Below are positions 19,772 through 30,922 of a stretch of 64,000 bases of DNA, in pieces. The stretch is taken from positions 1 through 64,000 of the forward strand of contig JAGIAK010000002.1 in assembly GCA_017744855.1 (NCBI GenBank), given 5' to 3'. A model generated the notes under the pieces. It had not been told where the DNA came from. It saw nothing but the letters and a program-made list of their open reading frames with translations, and ran no database searches. Source of the DNA: Microbacterium sp. (lineage in GTDB: Bacteria; Actinomycetota; Actinomycetes; Actinomycetales; Microbacteriaceae). Made by a program: the position numbers and the translations under genes. Every line of letters begins with the position of its first letter. The stretch's first letter is position 1.

Positions 19772-21659
19772 TGTCGGCGTCGACCACGATCAAGACCGTC
19801 GTGCGCACCCCGCTCGGTGCGACCTCGCTCGCGCTGGTAGGGCTGCTCGTGCTCACCGCGGTGTCCGCGCCCCTGATCTGGGGCGCACAGGCCGAGGCGA
19901 TGAACCCCGCTGCGGCGTACGCGCTGCCGTCCGCCGAGCATCTGCTCGGCACCGACGCGCTCGGCCGCGACATCCTGGCCAGGGTGCTCGTCTCGACCCA
20001 GCTGACCCTGGGCCTGGCGCTGGCCGCCGTCGTCATCGGCGTCGTCACCGGCACGGTGCTCGGCACCGCGCCCTCGGTGCTGCCACGCTGGGCGGGGCGG
20101 ATCATCTCCACGTTCGTGAACATCGCGGTCGCCTTCCCCGGTCTGCTGCTCGCCCTCTTCTTCGCGGTCATCTTCGGCGTCGGCACCACTGGCGCGATGC
20201 TCGCGATCGGGTTCGCGATGGCGCCCGGCTACGCCCGCCTCACGCAGACCCTGTCGGCGGCGGTCGCCGGACGCGACTTCATCGCCGCCGCACGGGTCGC
20301 CGGCGTCTCCCGGATGCGGGTGCTGCTGCGCCACATCCTCCCGAACATCGGCGAGCCGCTCGTCGTCAACGCCACGATCGGCGCTGGTGGCGCTCTCCTC
20401 GCCTTCGCTGGGCTCTCTTTCCTCGGCATCGGCGTGCAGGTCCCCGCGTACGACTGGGGACGCCTGCTGGGCGAGGGGCTGAACCGGATCTACCTCAACC
20501 CCGCCGCAGCCCTCGGTCCCGCCCTCGCGGTGATCATCGCCGGGCTGGCATTCAACCTCCTCGGCGAGACAGCGGCGGCGGCGCTCGGCGGACGCTCCTC
20601 GCGCCGTCGTCGCCCGCTCCCCCGCACGGCGCTGCCGAGCGCTCCAGACCACGTGCAGGTCGGCGGTGACGACGTGGTGCTCCGAGTCGCCGACCTGCGC
20701 GTCTCCTTCCCCTCCGCAGAGGGCTGGCTCACGCCGGTGCGCGGCGTGAGCTTCACGATCTCGCGCGGCGAAGCGATCGGCGTGGTCGGCGAGTCCGGTT
20801 CGGGCAAGAGCCTCACCGCGCTGGCCGCAGCGCAGCTCATCGAGACGCCTGGACGGGTGACGGCCGCAGGACTCGACTTCTGCGGCACCCCGCTGCTCAC
20901 CTCGCCGGACCGCGTCACGCGCGGTCTCCTCGGCACCTCGCTGGCGATGGTGTTCCAGGACCCGATGACCTCGTTCAACCCGACAAGGCGCATCGGCTCG
21001 CAGCTCGCGGAGGCGGCGACCGAGCACCAGGGCCTGAGCCGACGCGATGCGATGGCCAGGGCGATCGACCGTCTTCAGGCCGTGCGCGTGCCGGCCGCGG
21101 AGCGCCGTGCCCGCCAGTTCCCGCACGAGTTCTCCGGCGGCATGCGGCAGCGCGCCATGATCGCGATGGGACTCATGAACCACCCGCGCCTGATCATCGC
21201 CGACGAGCCGACGACCGCGCTCGACGTGACCGTGCAGCGCCAGGTTCTGCAGCTGCTGGCGGGCGTGCGACGGGACACGGATGCCGCGATCCTGCTGATC
21301 AGCCACGACATCGCCGTGGTCGCGCAGACGTGCGACCGCGTGCTGGTGATGTACGCGGGGCGCATCGTCGAGGACCTCCCGGCCGACCGCCTGCACACGG
21401 GTGCGCAGCATCCGTACACCAGGGCGCTGCTCGATGTGATCCCCGAGCTCGACACCGATCGCGACGCTCCGCTGAAGATGATCCCCGGTCGTCCGCCGGC
21501 GCCGAATGCGTTCCCCGCCGGATGCGCGTTCGCCGACCGCTGCCCCCTCGCCACGGAGCTCTGCCGCGAGCGCGACCCCGAGCTCGTCGCAGCGGGCGAC
21601 GGTGATGACCACCGGGTCGCCTGCTGGAATGCCGTGACTGTGCGAGAAGGAGCACTTCG

Positions 21660-21663
<4 letters not shown>
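19771..21663 (+). CDS. Fused peptide-type ABC transporter permease (DppC-like) and ATP-binding subunit (DppD-like)
   Basis: N-terminal LLGTDALGRDILARVLVSTQLTLGLALAAVVIG permease; linker RSSRRRRPLPRTALPSAP; C-terminal [53 protein letters not shown]. Single uninterrupted ORF; TGATG coupling. Confidence 0.9.
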
Positions 21664-22655
<992 letters not shown>

Positions 22656-22722
22656 GGGCCGCGCACAATACGTCCCGCTGCGACAGCGGACACCATGAAC
22701 TGACCTTCCGATTGGAGCCCTC

Positions 22723-25700
22723 ATGACCCGCGTCACCGTCGACGACCTGCTCTCGATCCCGCTGCCGGAGCAGCCGGCCCTCTCCCCCGACGGCTCTCGC
22801 GTCGCGTTCGTGCTCCGCACGACGGACCGCGACGCCGACCGCGACACCCGCGCGCTGTGGCAGGTGGGCGCCGAGGGCGGCGACCCGCTCCCGCTCACCC
22901 GCGGCACCGCGGACACCACCCCGGTGTGGAGCCCCGACGGCACGCAGCTCGCGTTCCTCCGCGCACAGGACGGCCCGGCTCAGGTGTGGCTGCTCCCCAC
23001 CACCGGCGGAGAGGCGCACGCGCTCACGACCCTGCCGCTCGGCGCCGGCGCGCCGGTCTGGAGCCCAGACGGCGCCCGGATCGCGTTCACCGCCCCGGTC
23101 GACAGCGCCGCCCTCCCCGACGAGGGCGCGGAGACGATCATCGCCCGCCGCAGTGCGCCCACGGCATCCGACCGCCTCGGCTACAAGATCGACGGGGCGG
23201 GGCACCTCGGAACGCTCGTGCAGCAGCTGCACGTCGTCGACGTCGCGACGGGCACGACCACCGTTCTCACCCGCGGCCGCGCGCACGCCTCGGACCCGTT
23301 CTGGTCGCCAGACGGCTCCCGGCTCGCCTTCTCGATGTCGGCGGACGACGACGCCGACCTGACGCTGCGCATCCAGGTCTTCACGACCTCGTCCACCGAC
23401 CCCAACGAGGCGCCTTCGCTCCTCGGCCCCTCCGACGTGCAGGCCACGCCGATGGGCTGGACCGCCGACGGCCGCAACGTGCTCGTCGCCGGCAAGCTCG
23501 GCACCGCGGTCGGCAACGACTCCCTGCTGCTGTTCCCGCTCGACGGCTCCGCACCGGTCGACCTGATCTCGGCCCTCGACCGCAACGTCATGCCGGGCGG
23601 TCCAGGGTACCCCGGCGGCATGCCGCAGTTCAGCGACGCCGACACCCTCGTCTTCTGCCTCCGCGACAACGGCTACTCGCACGTCTACCGCACGGCGATC
23701 GACGGCTCCGACGCACGCCCGCTGCTCGACGGCACCGCCAACGTGTCGGGCCTCTCCGTGGCCGGCGGGACCGCCGCGGTCGTCGTGGCCACCCCCGACT
23801 CCTTCGGCGACGTGGCCCTCCTCGACCTGTCGGACGGCTCGACGCGCACCCTCACCTCGTACGGCACGACGGAGCTCGAGCTGTTCCCCGCGGAGGAGCG
23901 GCGCTTCACGATCAGCGACGGCACCGTGTTGACCGGGTGGCTGCGCCGTGATCCCGCGGCCCAGGGGCCCCTGCCGCTGCTGCTCGACGTGCACGGCGGG
24001 CCGCACAACGCCTGGAACGGCGCGGCCGATCTGATCCACCCGTACCATCAGGTGCTCGCCGCCCGCGGCTGGGCGGTGCTCACCCTCAACCCGCGCGGCA
24101 GCGACGGGTACGGCGACGCCTTCTACAGCGCCGTCGCGGGCGGCTGGGGCGTCAACGACGCCAACGACTTCCTCGAGCCGATCGACCAGCTCGTCGCCGA
24201 GGGTCTCGTCGACGCCGACCGCCTCGCCGTCACCGGCTACAGCTACGGCGGATTCATGACCTGCTACCTCACCTCGCGCGACGATCGCTTCGCCGCAGCC
24301 GTCGCCGGCGGTGTGGTCACCGACCTGTTCTCCATGGGCGGCACCTCCGACTTCGGGCACTTCCTGTCCCTGAAGGAGAACGGCGGGCTGCCGTGGCGCG
24401 ACGAGGAGCTCATCTCGGCCCAGTCGCCCTTCACGCACGTCGACAAGGTGACCACGCCGACGCTGATCCTGCACGGCGCGGCCGACGACCGCTGCCCCGT
24501 CGGGCAGGCGGAGCAGTGGTTCGCCGCGCTGCGCGAGCGCGAAGTGCCCGCACGCCTGGTGCTCTACCCCGGCGGATCGCACCTGTTCCCGCTCTCGGGC
24601 CCGCCCTCGCACCGCGCCGACTTCTCGCAGCGTGTGATGGACTGGATCGAGCAGTACGCGCCGGCGAAGGGCCGCGCCGGCCGCGCCCGTCTCGACGCCC
24701 GTCACTGGCAGCAGCGCCTCAGCGCCCTGGCCACCGCGCACAAGGTGCCAGGCGCCACGCTCGGCATCCTGCGCCTCGGCGAGGAGCCCGTGTTCGCCCG
24801 CCACGGCATCCTCAACGTGCGCACCGGCGTGGCCGTCACCGACGACTCGCTGTTCCAGATCGGCTCGATGACGAAGGTGTGGACCACGACGGCCGCGATG
24901 CGGCTCGTCGACGACGGGCTACTCGACCTCGACCGCCCCGTGGTCGACTACGTGCCGGAGTTCCGCTCGTCCGACGACGAGGTCACCCGCACCGTGACCA
25001 TGCGCCACCTCCTCAACCACACCAGCGGCATCGACGGCGACGTGTTCACCGACACCGGCCGTGGTGACGACACCCTGGAGAAGTACGTCGGGATCCTCGA
25101 CGGCGTCGCCCAGAACCACCCCATCGGCGCCACGATGTCGTACTGCAACTCCGGATTCGTGCTCGCCGGCCGCGTGATCGAGAAGATCACCGGCACCACG
25201 TGGGACCAGGCCCTGCGCGACCTGGTGATGACTCCGCTGGGGCTGGAGCACTCCGCCACTCTCCCGGAAGAGGTGCTGATGTACAGCGCCGCCGCCGGCC
25301 ACACCGAGATCGGCGACGACGGACCGGTGCTGGCGCCGGCGTGGATGCTGCCCAGGGCGATGGGCCCCGCCGGCCTCGTCTGCTCGACGACCGCCGACGT
25401 GCTCGCCTTCGCCCGCATGCACCTGGAGGGTGGACTGGCCGCAGACGGTACAAGGGTCCTCTCGGAGGAGAGCGTGGCGCGGATGCAGCAGCGCGAGGTC
25501 GAGATGCCCAACCCGTACACGCTGGGCGACGCCTGGGGTGTCGGCTGGATCCTGCTGGACTGGGACGGTCGGCGGCTGTACGGCCACGACGGCAACACGA
25601 TCGGACAGGCCGCGTTCCTGCGGGTGCTGCCGGACGAGGGCGTCGCCGTCACGATGCTGACCAACGGCGGCAACGCGCACGACCTCTACCTGGAGCTGTT

Positions 25701-26055
25701 CGACGAGATCTTCTCCGAGATCGCCGACCTGCATCTCCCCGCGCAACTCGTGCCACCGGCCGAGCCCTACGAGGCGGACTTCTCCGGCATCCTCGGCTCC
25801 TACGACCGCGAGGGCGTGAGCTCCGAGGTCTTCCAGGGCGATGACGGCCTGCGGCTGCGCTTCACGCTCACCGGACCGCTCGCGGCGCTGCTGCCGAACC
25901 CCGTCGAGGAGCACGCGCTGATCCCGGTCCGCGAGAACGAGTTCGTGATCCGCCAAGAGGGCTCGCAGAACTGGGACGCCGTCGTGTTCTACCGCCTGGC
26001 GACGGGCGAGCAGTACATGCACTACGGCGTCCGCGCCGCTCCGAAGGTCTCGTGA
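22723..26055 (+). CDS. Bifunctional fusion: S9 family (prolyl oligopeptidase/acyl-aminoacyl peptidase-like) + beta-lactamase/S12 serine hydrolase
   Basis: N-half beta-propeller repeats (WSPDGTQLAFLR, WSPDGARIAFT) and TGYSYGGFMTCYL, LHGAADDRCPVGQ, GGSHLFPL catalytic motifs; C-half IGSMTKVWTTTAAM (SxxK), SYCNSGF (YxN), YGHDGNTIGQ. 1110 codons without stop. Confidence 0.88.
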   Translation: MTRVTVDDLLSIPLPEQPALSPDGSRVAFVLRTTDRDADRDTRALWQVGAEGGDPLPLTRGTADTTPVWSPDGTQLAFLRAQDGPAQVWLLPTTGGEAHALTTLPLGAGAPVWSPDGARIAFTAPVDSAALPDEGAETIIARRSAPTASDRLGYKIDGAGHLGTLVQQLHVVDVATGTTTVLTRGRAHASDPFWSPDGSRLAFSMSADDDADLTLRIQVFTTSSTDPNEAPSLLGPSDVQATPMGWTADGRNVLVAGKLGTAVGNDSLLLFPLDGSAPVDLISALDRNVMPGGPGYPGGMPQFSDADTLVFCLRDNGYSHVYRTAIDGSDARPLLDGTANVSGLSVAGGTAAVVVATPDSFGDVALLDLSDGSTRTLTSYGTTELELFPAEERRFTISDGTVLTGWLRRDPAAQGPLPLLLDVHGGPHNAWNGAADLIHPYHQVLAARGWAVLTLNPRGSDGYGDAFYSAVAGGWGVNDANDFLEPIDQLVAEGLVDADRLAVTGYSYGGFMTCYLTSRDDRFAAAVAGGVVTDLFSMGGTSDFGHFLSLKENGGLPWRDEELISAQSPFTHVDKVTTPTLILHGAADDRCPVGQAEQWFAALREREVPARLVLYPGGSHLFPLSGPPSHRADFSQRVMDWIEQYAPAKGRAGRARLDARHWQQRLSALATAHKVPGATLGILRLGEEPVFARHGILNVRTGVAVTDDSLFQIGSMTKVWTTTAAMRLVDDGLLDLDRPVVDYVPEFRSSDDEVTRTVTMRHLLNHTSGIDGDVFTDTGRGDDTLEKYVGILDGVAQNHPIGATMSYCNSGFVLAGRVIEKITGTTWDQALRDLVMTPLGLEHSATLPEEVLMYSAAAGHTEIGDDGPVLAPAWMLPRAMGPAGLVCSTTADVLAFARMHLEGGLAADGTRVLSEESVARMQQREVEMPNPYTLGDAWGVGWILLDWDGRRLYGHDGNTIGQAAFLRVLPDEGVAVTMLTNGGNAHDLYLELFDEIFSEIADLHLPAQLVPPAEPYEADFSGILGSYDREGVSSEVFQGDDGLRLRFTLTGPLAALLPNPVEEHALIPVRENEFVIRQEGSQNWDAVVFYRLATGEQYMHYGVRAAPKVS

Positions 26056-27170
26056 TGGTCGCCGGGACCGCCGTCGGAGTGGAGCAGCTGCTCTCCGACA
26101 TCGGGGAGCTCGTCGCCTGCGAATCGCCGTCGGACGACCTGGATGCCGTCGCGCGCAGCGCCGACGTCGTCGCCGGCCTCGGCGAGCGCATCCTCGGTGT
26201 CGCCCCCGAGCGGATCGTGATCGAGGGCCGCACGCATCTGCGCTGGCGCTTCGGCACCCCGCGGGCGCTGCTGCTCGGCCACCACGACACGGTGTGGCCG
26301 CTCGGCTCGTTGGACCGGCTCCCGTTCTCGGTCGCCGACGGCGTGCTGCGCGGCCCCGGCTGCTTCGACATGAAGACCGGCGTCGTCATGGCGTTCCACG
26401 CGGTCGCCGCGCTGCAGGACCGCGACGGTGTCAGCATCCTCGTGACGGGCGACGAGGAGCTCGGCTCCCCGACCTCGCGCGAGCTCATCGAATCGGAGGC
26501 CGCCGGCTGCCGCGCCGCCCTGGTGCTGGAGGCGTCGGCCGACGGCGGGGCGCTGAAGATCGCGCGGAAGGGCGTCTCGCTGTACCGCGTGCACGTCGAG
26601 GGCCGTGCGGCGCACGCCGGCCTCGAGCCGGAGCGCGGCGCGAACGCCTCGATCGAAGCCGCGGGACTCGTGCTCGGCGTCGCCGCCCTCGGCGACGCCG
26701 ACGCGGGGACGACCGTGACGCCGACCCTGCTGCGCGCGGGCACCACGACGAACACGGTGCCGGCCGAGGCGGAGTTCGCCGTCGACGTCCGCGTGCGCAC
26801 CGTGGCCGAGCAGGACCGCGTCGACGCGGCGATCCGCGCTCTCACCCCGACGGTGGCCGGCACGGTCGTACGGATCGACGGGGGCCCCAACCGGCGCCCC
26901 ATGGAGACCTCGTCGTCGCAGGCGCTCTTCGCGCGGGCGGCGGCGATCGCGGAGGCGGCGGAGCTCGCACTGTTCGACGGCGTCGCCGTGGGCGGAGCCT
27001 CCGACGGCAACTTCACCGCGGGGATCGGCGTGCCGACCCTCGACGGGATGGGTGCGGTCGGCGGCGGGGCGCACGCCGACGACGAGCACGTGCTCGTCGC
27101 CATGATCCCCGAGCGGCTCGCGCTTCTCGAGCGGCTCGTCGCCGCTGTCCTGTCGGGAGAAGGAGCATGA
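26055..27170 (+). CDS. M20 family metallopeptidase/deacylase (carboxypeptidase G2-like; candidate N-succinyl/N-acyl amino acid deacylase)
   Basis: LLLGHHDTVWPLG, GPGCFDMKTGVVMAFHA, VTGDEELGS, GGAHADDEHV metal-site motifs; overlaps the upstream stop. Confidence 0.85.
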   Translation: MVAGTAVGVEQLLSDIGELVACESPSDDLDAVARSADVVAGLGERILGVAPERIVIEGRTHLRWRFGTPRALLLGHHDTVWPLGSLDRLPFSVADGVLRGPGCFDMKTGVVMAFHAVAALQDRDGVSILVTGDEELGSPTSRELIESEAAGCRAALVLEASADGGALKIARKGVSLYRVHVEGRAAHAGLEPERGANASIEAAGLVLGVAALGDADAGTTVTPTLLRAGTTTNTVPAEAEFAVDVRVRTVAEQDRVDAAIRALTPTVAGTVVRIDGGPNRRPMETSSSQALFARAAAIAEAAELALFDGVAVGGASDGNFTAGIGVPTLDGMGAVGGGAHADDEHVLVAMIPERLALLERLVAAVLSGEGA

Positions 27171-28045
27171 CCATGACGGATGACATCGCGCAGCGCTCTG
27201 CGCAGGAGGACGCCGACCTCGCGGCGAGGGCCGCGGCGGCCGCCGCGGGCGTCGAGATCAGGCTCCTGTCCACCGTCGCGGAGTTCGCGATGGTCACCGC
27301 GCTGTTCCAGAGCATCTGGACGGCCGACGACGATCGCGCCCCGGTGAACGTGGAGACCCTGCGGGCGCTGTCCAAGTCGGGCAGCTACGTGGGCGGCGCC
27401 TTCGACGGCGACGAACTCGTCGGCGCCTGCTTCGGTTTCTTCGCCGCCCCGGAGCGCCGCGCCCTGCACAGCCACATCGCGGGGGTGTCGCAGCGCATGC
27501 GAGGGCGCAACGTCGGCTTCGCGCTCAAGGCGCACCAGCGGTCATGGGCGATCGGCGAGCAGCTGGACGAGATCTCGTGGACGTTCGACCCGCTGATCAG
27601 CCGCAACGCGTACTTCAACCTCGTGAAGCTGGCCGCCACGCCCGTGGCATACCACCGCAACTTCTACGGACAGATGAGCGACGCCCTCAACGGCGACGAC
27701 GACACCGACCGGATGCTGGTCACCTGGTACGTGCACGACCCCAGGGTCGCGGCCGCCTGTCGCGGCGAGCACCCGGCCGCCGCGGAGCTCGACGACCTCG
27801 CCGCGGACCCCCTGCTCACGGTCGGCGAGGACGACGGACCCGTGCGGCACGCCTCGGCGGCGCGCTTCGTGCGCGTCTCGCTGCCCCACGACATCGAGCG
27901 CCTGCGCGCGACCGCACCCGAGCACGCCACCCGCTGGCGCCTCGCGCTCAGGGAGACGCTCGGCGACCTGCTGGACGGCGGAGCGCGCGTGCTCTCCTAC
28001 GACCGCTCCGGCGCCTACACCATCGACAGAGGAGAACAGCAATGA
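27167..28045 (+). CDS. GNAT superfamily N-acyltransferase
   Basis: GGAFDGDELVGACFGFFAAPERRALHSHIAGVSQRMRGRNVGFALKAHQRSWAIGEQLDEISWTFDPLISRNAYFNLVKL; ATGA coupling both sides. Confidence 0.75.
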   Translation: MTMTDDIAQRSAQEDADLAARAAAAAAGVEIRLLSTVAEFAMVTALFQSIWTADDDRAPVNVETLRALSKSGSYVGGAFDGDELVGACFGFFAAPERRALHSHIAGVSQRMRGRNVGFALKAHQRSWAIGEQLDEISWTFDPLISRNAYFNLVKLAATPVAYHRNFYGQMSDALNGDDDTDRMLVTWYVHDPRVAAACRGEHPAAAELDDLAADPLLTVGEDDGPVRHASAARFVRVSLPHDIERLRATAPEHATRWRLALRETLGDLLDGGARVLSYDRSGAYTIDRGEQQ

Positions 28046-29148
28046 AGCTCACCGGAATCGAGCTCCGCGTCATCGAGATGCCCCTGGTATCGCCGTTCCG
28101 CACATCGTTCGGCGTGGAGACCACCCGTGAGGCCGTGCTGGTGCGCGCCGTCACCGATGAGGCCGAGGGCTGGGGCGAGGGCGTCGCGATGTCCGACCCG
28201 CTGTACTCCTCCGAGTACGTCGAGGCCAGCGTCGACGTGATCACACGCTTCCTCCTGCCCGCGCTCGCTCGCGTCGACGACCTCGATGCGAGCAAGGTCG
28301 CTCCGGCCCTGGAGAAGTTCAAGGGACATCGGATGTCGAAGGCCGCCGTCGAGCTCGCCATCCTCGACGCCGAGCTGCGGGCGAAGGGCGTGCCCCTCTC
28401 CCGCGAGCTGGGCGCCGTGCGCGACCGCGTCGACTGCGGCGTCTCGGTGGGGATCATGGACTCCATCCCCGAGCTGCTCGACGCCGTCGGCGGCTACCTC
28501 GACGAGGGCTACGTGCGCATCAAGCTCAAGATCGAGCCGGGTTGGGACGTCGACCCCGTGCGCGCCGTGCGGGAGAGGTTCGGCGACGACGTGCTGCTGC
28601 AGGTCGACGCGAACACCGCCTACCGCCGCGGCGACGCCCGCCACCTGGCCCGTCTCGACCCCTTCGATCTGCTCCTCATCGAGCAGCCCCTCGACGAGGA
28701 GGACCTGCTCGGGCACGCCCAGCTGGCCGAGGTCATGACCACGCCGATCTGCCTCGACGAATCGATCGTGTCGGCGCGCGCCGCCGCCGACGCGATCGCC
28801 CTCGGAGCCTGCTCGATCGTGAACATCAAGCCCGGCCGCGTCGGCGGCTACCTCGAGGCCCGCAAGATCCACGACGTGTGCGCGGCCAACGACATCCCGG
28901 TCTGGTGCGGAGGGATGCTGGAGACGGGGATCGGCCGCGCCGCGAACGTCGCGCTCGCTGCGCTCCCCGGTTTCACCCTGCCCGGCGACACCTCGGGGTC
29001 GAACCGCTACTACACCAGCGACATCACCGAGCCGTTCGTGATCGAGAACGGCACGCTCCCCGTGCCGACCGGACCGGGCATCGGCGTGGTGCCGGATGCC
29101 GACGCGCTGGCCGCCGTCACCACCCGGACCGAGTGGATCACGCTCTGA
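28042..29148 (+). CDS. Enolase superfamily (MLE subgroup): o-succinylbenzoate synthase / N-acylamino acid racemase family
   Basis: RIKLKIEPGWD (KxK), LQVDANTAY, LIEQPLDEEDLLGHA, ICLDESIVS, VNIKPGRVGGYLEARKIHDVCAANDIPVWCGGMLETGIGRAANVALAALPGFTLPGDTSGSNRYY, hallmark NAAAR/OSBS sequence. Confidence 0.9.
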   Translation: MKLTGIELRVIEMPLVSPFRTSFGVETTREAVLVRAVTDEAEGWGEGVAMSDPLYSSEYVEASVDVITRFLLPALARVDDLDASKVAPALEKFKGHRMSKAAVELAILDAELRAKGVPLSRELGAVRDRVDCGVSVGIMDSIPELLDAVGGYLDEGYVRIKLKIEPGWDVDPVRAVRERFGDDVLLQVDANTAYRRGDARHLARLDPFDLLLIEQPLDEEDLLGHAQLAEVMTTPICLDESIVSARAAADAIALGACSIVNIKPGRVGGYLEARKIHDVCAANDIPVWCGGMLETGIGRAANVALAALPGFTLPGDTSGSNRYYTSDITEPFVIENGTLPVPTGPGIGVVPDADALAAVTTRTEWITL

Positions 29149-29186
29149 GCTGACGGATCCGTCCGGAGGTCAGGACGCCCCAGACC

Positions 29187-29233
29187 CTGTGGGGCACGAC
29201 GAATCATCGATACGATTTCGTCGTGCCCCACAG
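29187..29233. promoter_or_regulatory. 17-bp perfect inverted repeat upstream of pucR-like gene (operator or terminator/attenuator)
   Basis: CTGTGGGGCACGACGAA - tcatcgatacgat - TTCGTCGTGCCCCACAG. Confidence 0.7.
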
Positions 29234-29275
29234 TCCTTCCCTCGACCGCCCGCGCGTAGCCTGGGTGCCGTGCTC

Positions 29276-30922
29276 ATGTCAGTGACGACAAGGCCCCGCG
29301 CCAGCCTGGGCCGCGTGATCGAGGATCTCGGCAACACCCTGCTCGAGGTGGTCAGCGGCGCCACCGACCGCGACGCCGAGATCGAGACCGTCGTGATCCA
29401 CGACGTGCTCGACGACGCCATGCCCATGCGCAACGCCCTCGTACTCGGCGTCGGGCTGAGCGACCCCGACGAGATCACCGAGCTCCTGCGCGCCCTCGCC
29501 GTCCAGCGGGGCGCCGCCCTGGTGCTGCGCGCACCGGTGCGCGCAGAGAAGCGCATCCTCGACGCCTCCGCCGAGACCGGCATCCCGGTGCTCGCCCTCA
29601 CCAGGGGCGCATCCTGGGCCCAGCTCACGGCGATCCTGCGCTCGCTGATCGCCGAGGGCGATGTCGGCGATCAGGGTGCGCAGACACTGGGCGGGATGCC
29701 GTCCGGCGACCTGTTCGCCCTCGCGAACGCCATCGCCACGCTGCTGAACGCCCCGGTGACCATCGAGGACCGGAACTCCCGCGTCGTCGCGTTCTCCGGC
29801 CGTCAGGACGAAGCCGACCCCGCGCGGATCGAGACCGTGCTCGGCCGCCAGGTGCCCGAGCGCTTCGCCCGTCAGCTCGAGGAGCGCGGCGTCTTCCAGG
29901 AGCTGTACCGCAGCGAGGATCCCATCCACGTCGGGCCCGTCCTCACCTCGCAGGGCACCCCCTCCTTCCCCCGCGTCGCCCTCGCCGTGCGCGCGGGCGA
30001 CGAGATCCTCGGATCGATCTGGGCCGCGGTGCGCGAGCCGCTCTCCCCCGACCGCGCCAGGGCGCTCAAGGACTCCGCCGGCCTCGTCGCCCTGCACATG
30101 CTGCGCCTCCGCGCCGGCGCCGACGTGGAGCGCCGGCTGAGGGCCGACCTGCTGGCGACCATCCTCGAGGGCGGCCCCGGTGCCGCAGACGCGACCTCGC
30201 GTCTGCGGCTGAACGACCACCGCTGCGTCGTGCTCGCCCTCTCGGCGGCCGAACAGCTCGGCGACGAGCCCACCGCCGACGCGAGGGGCATCGCCGAACG
30301 GCAGCGGATCGCCGATGCCTTCGCCGTGCACCTCGGCGCCGTCTACCTGCGCTCCGCCGTCGCTCTCATCGGCAACATCGTGTACGCGATCGTCGGCATC
30401 CGCTCCGACCACAGCGACGCCGACGTGCGGGCCGCCAGGGTCGCGGTGGACTTCCTCGGTCGGCTCGGGGCCAGCAGCGAGATCCGCATCGGCGTCGGCA
30501 CCGTCGTCGACGACAGCACCAGCATCCCCGAGTCCAGGGCGAACGCCGACCGCGCCCTGCGGGTGCTCCGCCAGGCGCCGCAGCGCGAACCGGTCGCGCT
30601 GTTCACCGCCGTGCAGATGGAGGCGCTGCTCGTGGAGCTGCGCGACCTCGCCCGCTCCCGCGGCGACCAGCCGACGGGACCGGTCGCGCAGCTGCTGAAG
30701 CAGGACCAGGAGCGCGGCACGCACCTCGTCGAGACCCTGCGCGCGTGGCTCGACGCGTTCGGCGACGTGAGCGCGGCCGCCGCAAGGGTGTACACACACC
30801 CCAACACGTTCCGCTATCGGTTGCGCCGCCTCTCGGAGATCAGCGGGCTCGACCTCTCCGACCCCGACACGCGCTTCTCCGCGATGGTGCAGCTGCGGCT
30901 GCTCACGCCGGACGAGCGGTGA
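29276..30922 (+). CDS. PucR family transcriptional regulator
   Basis: N-terminal PucR-like ligand domain, GGDEF-like central region and C-terminal HTH SAAAARVYTHPNTFRYRLRRLSEISGLDLSDPDTRFSAMVQLRLL. Confidence 0.88.
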   Translation: MSVTTRPRASLGRVIEDLGNTLLEVVSGATDRDAEIETVVIHDVLDDAMPMRNALVLGVGLSDPDEITELLRALAVQRGAALVLRAPVRAEKRILDASAETGIPVLALTRGASWAQLTAILRSLIAEGDVGDQGAQTLGGMPSGDLFALANAIATLLNAPVTIEDRNSRVVAFSGRQDEADPARIETVLGRQVPERFARQLEERGVFQELYRSEDPIHVGPVLTSQGTPSFPRVALAVRAGDEILGSIWAAVREPLSPDRARALKDSAGLVALHMLRLRAGADVERRLRADLLATILEGGPGAADATSRLRLNDHRCVVLALSAAEQLGDEPTADARGIAERQRIADAFAVHLGAVYLRSAVALIGNIVYAIVGIRSDHSDADVRAARVAVDFLGRLGASSEIRIGVGTVVDDSTSIPESRANADRALRVLRQAPQREPVALFTAVQMEALLVELRDLARSRGDQPTGPVAQLLKQDQERGTHLVETLRAWLDAFGDVSAAAARVYTHPNTFRYRLRRLSEISGLDLSDPDTRFSAMVQLRLLTPDER

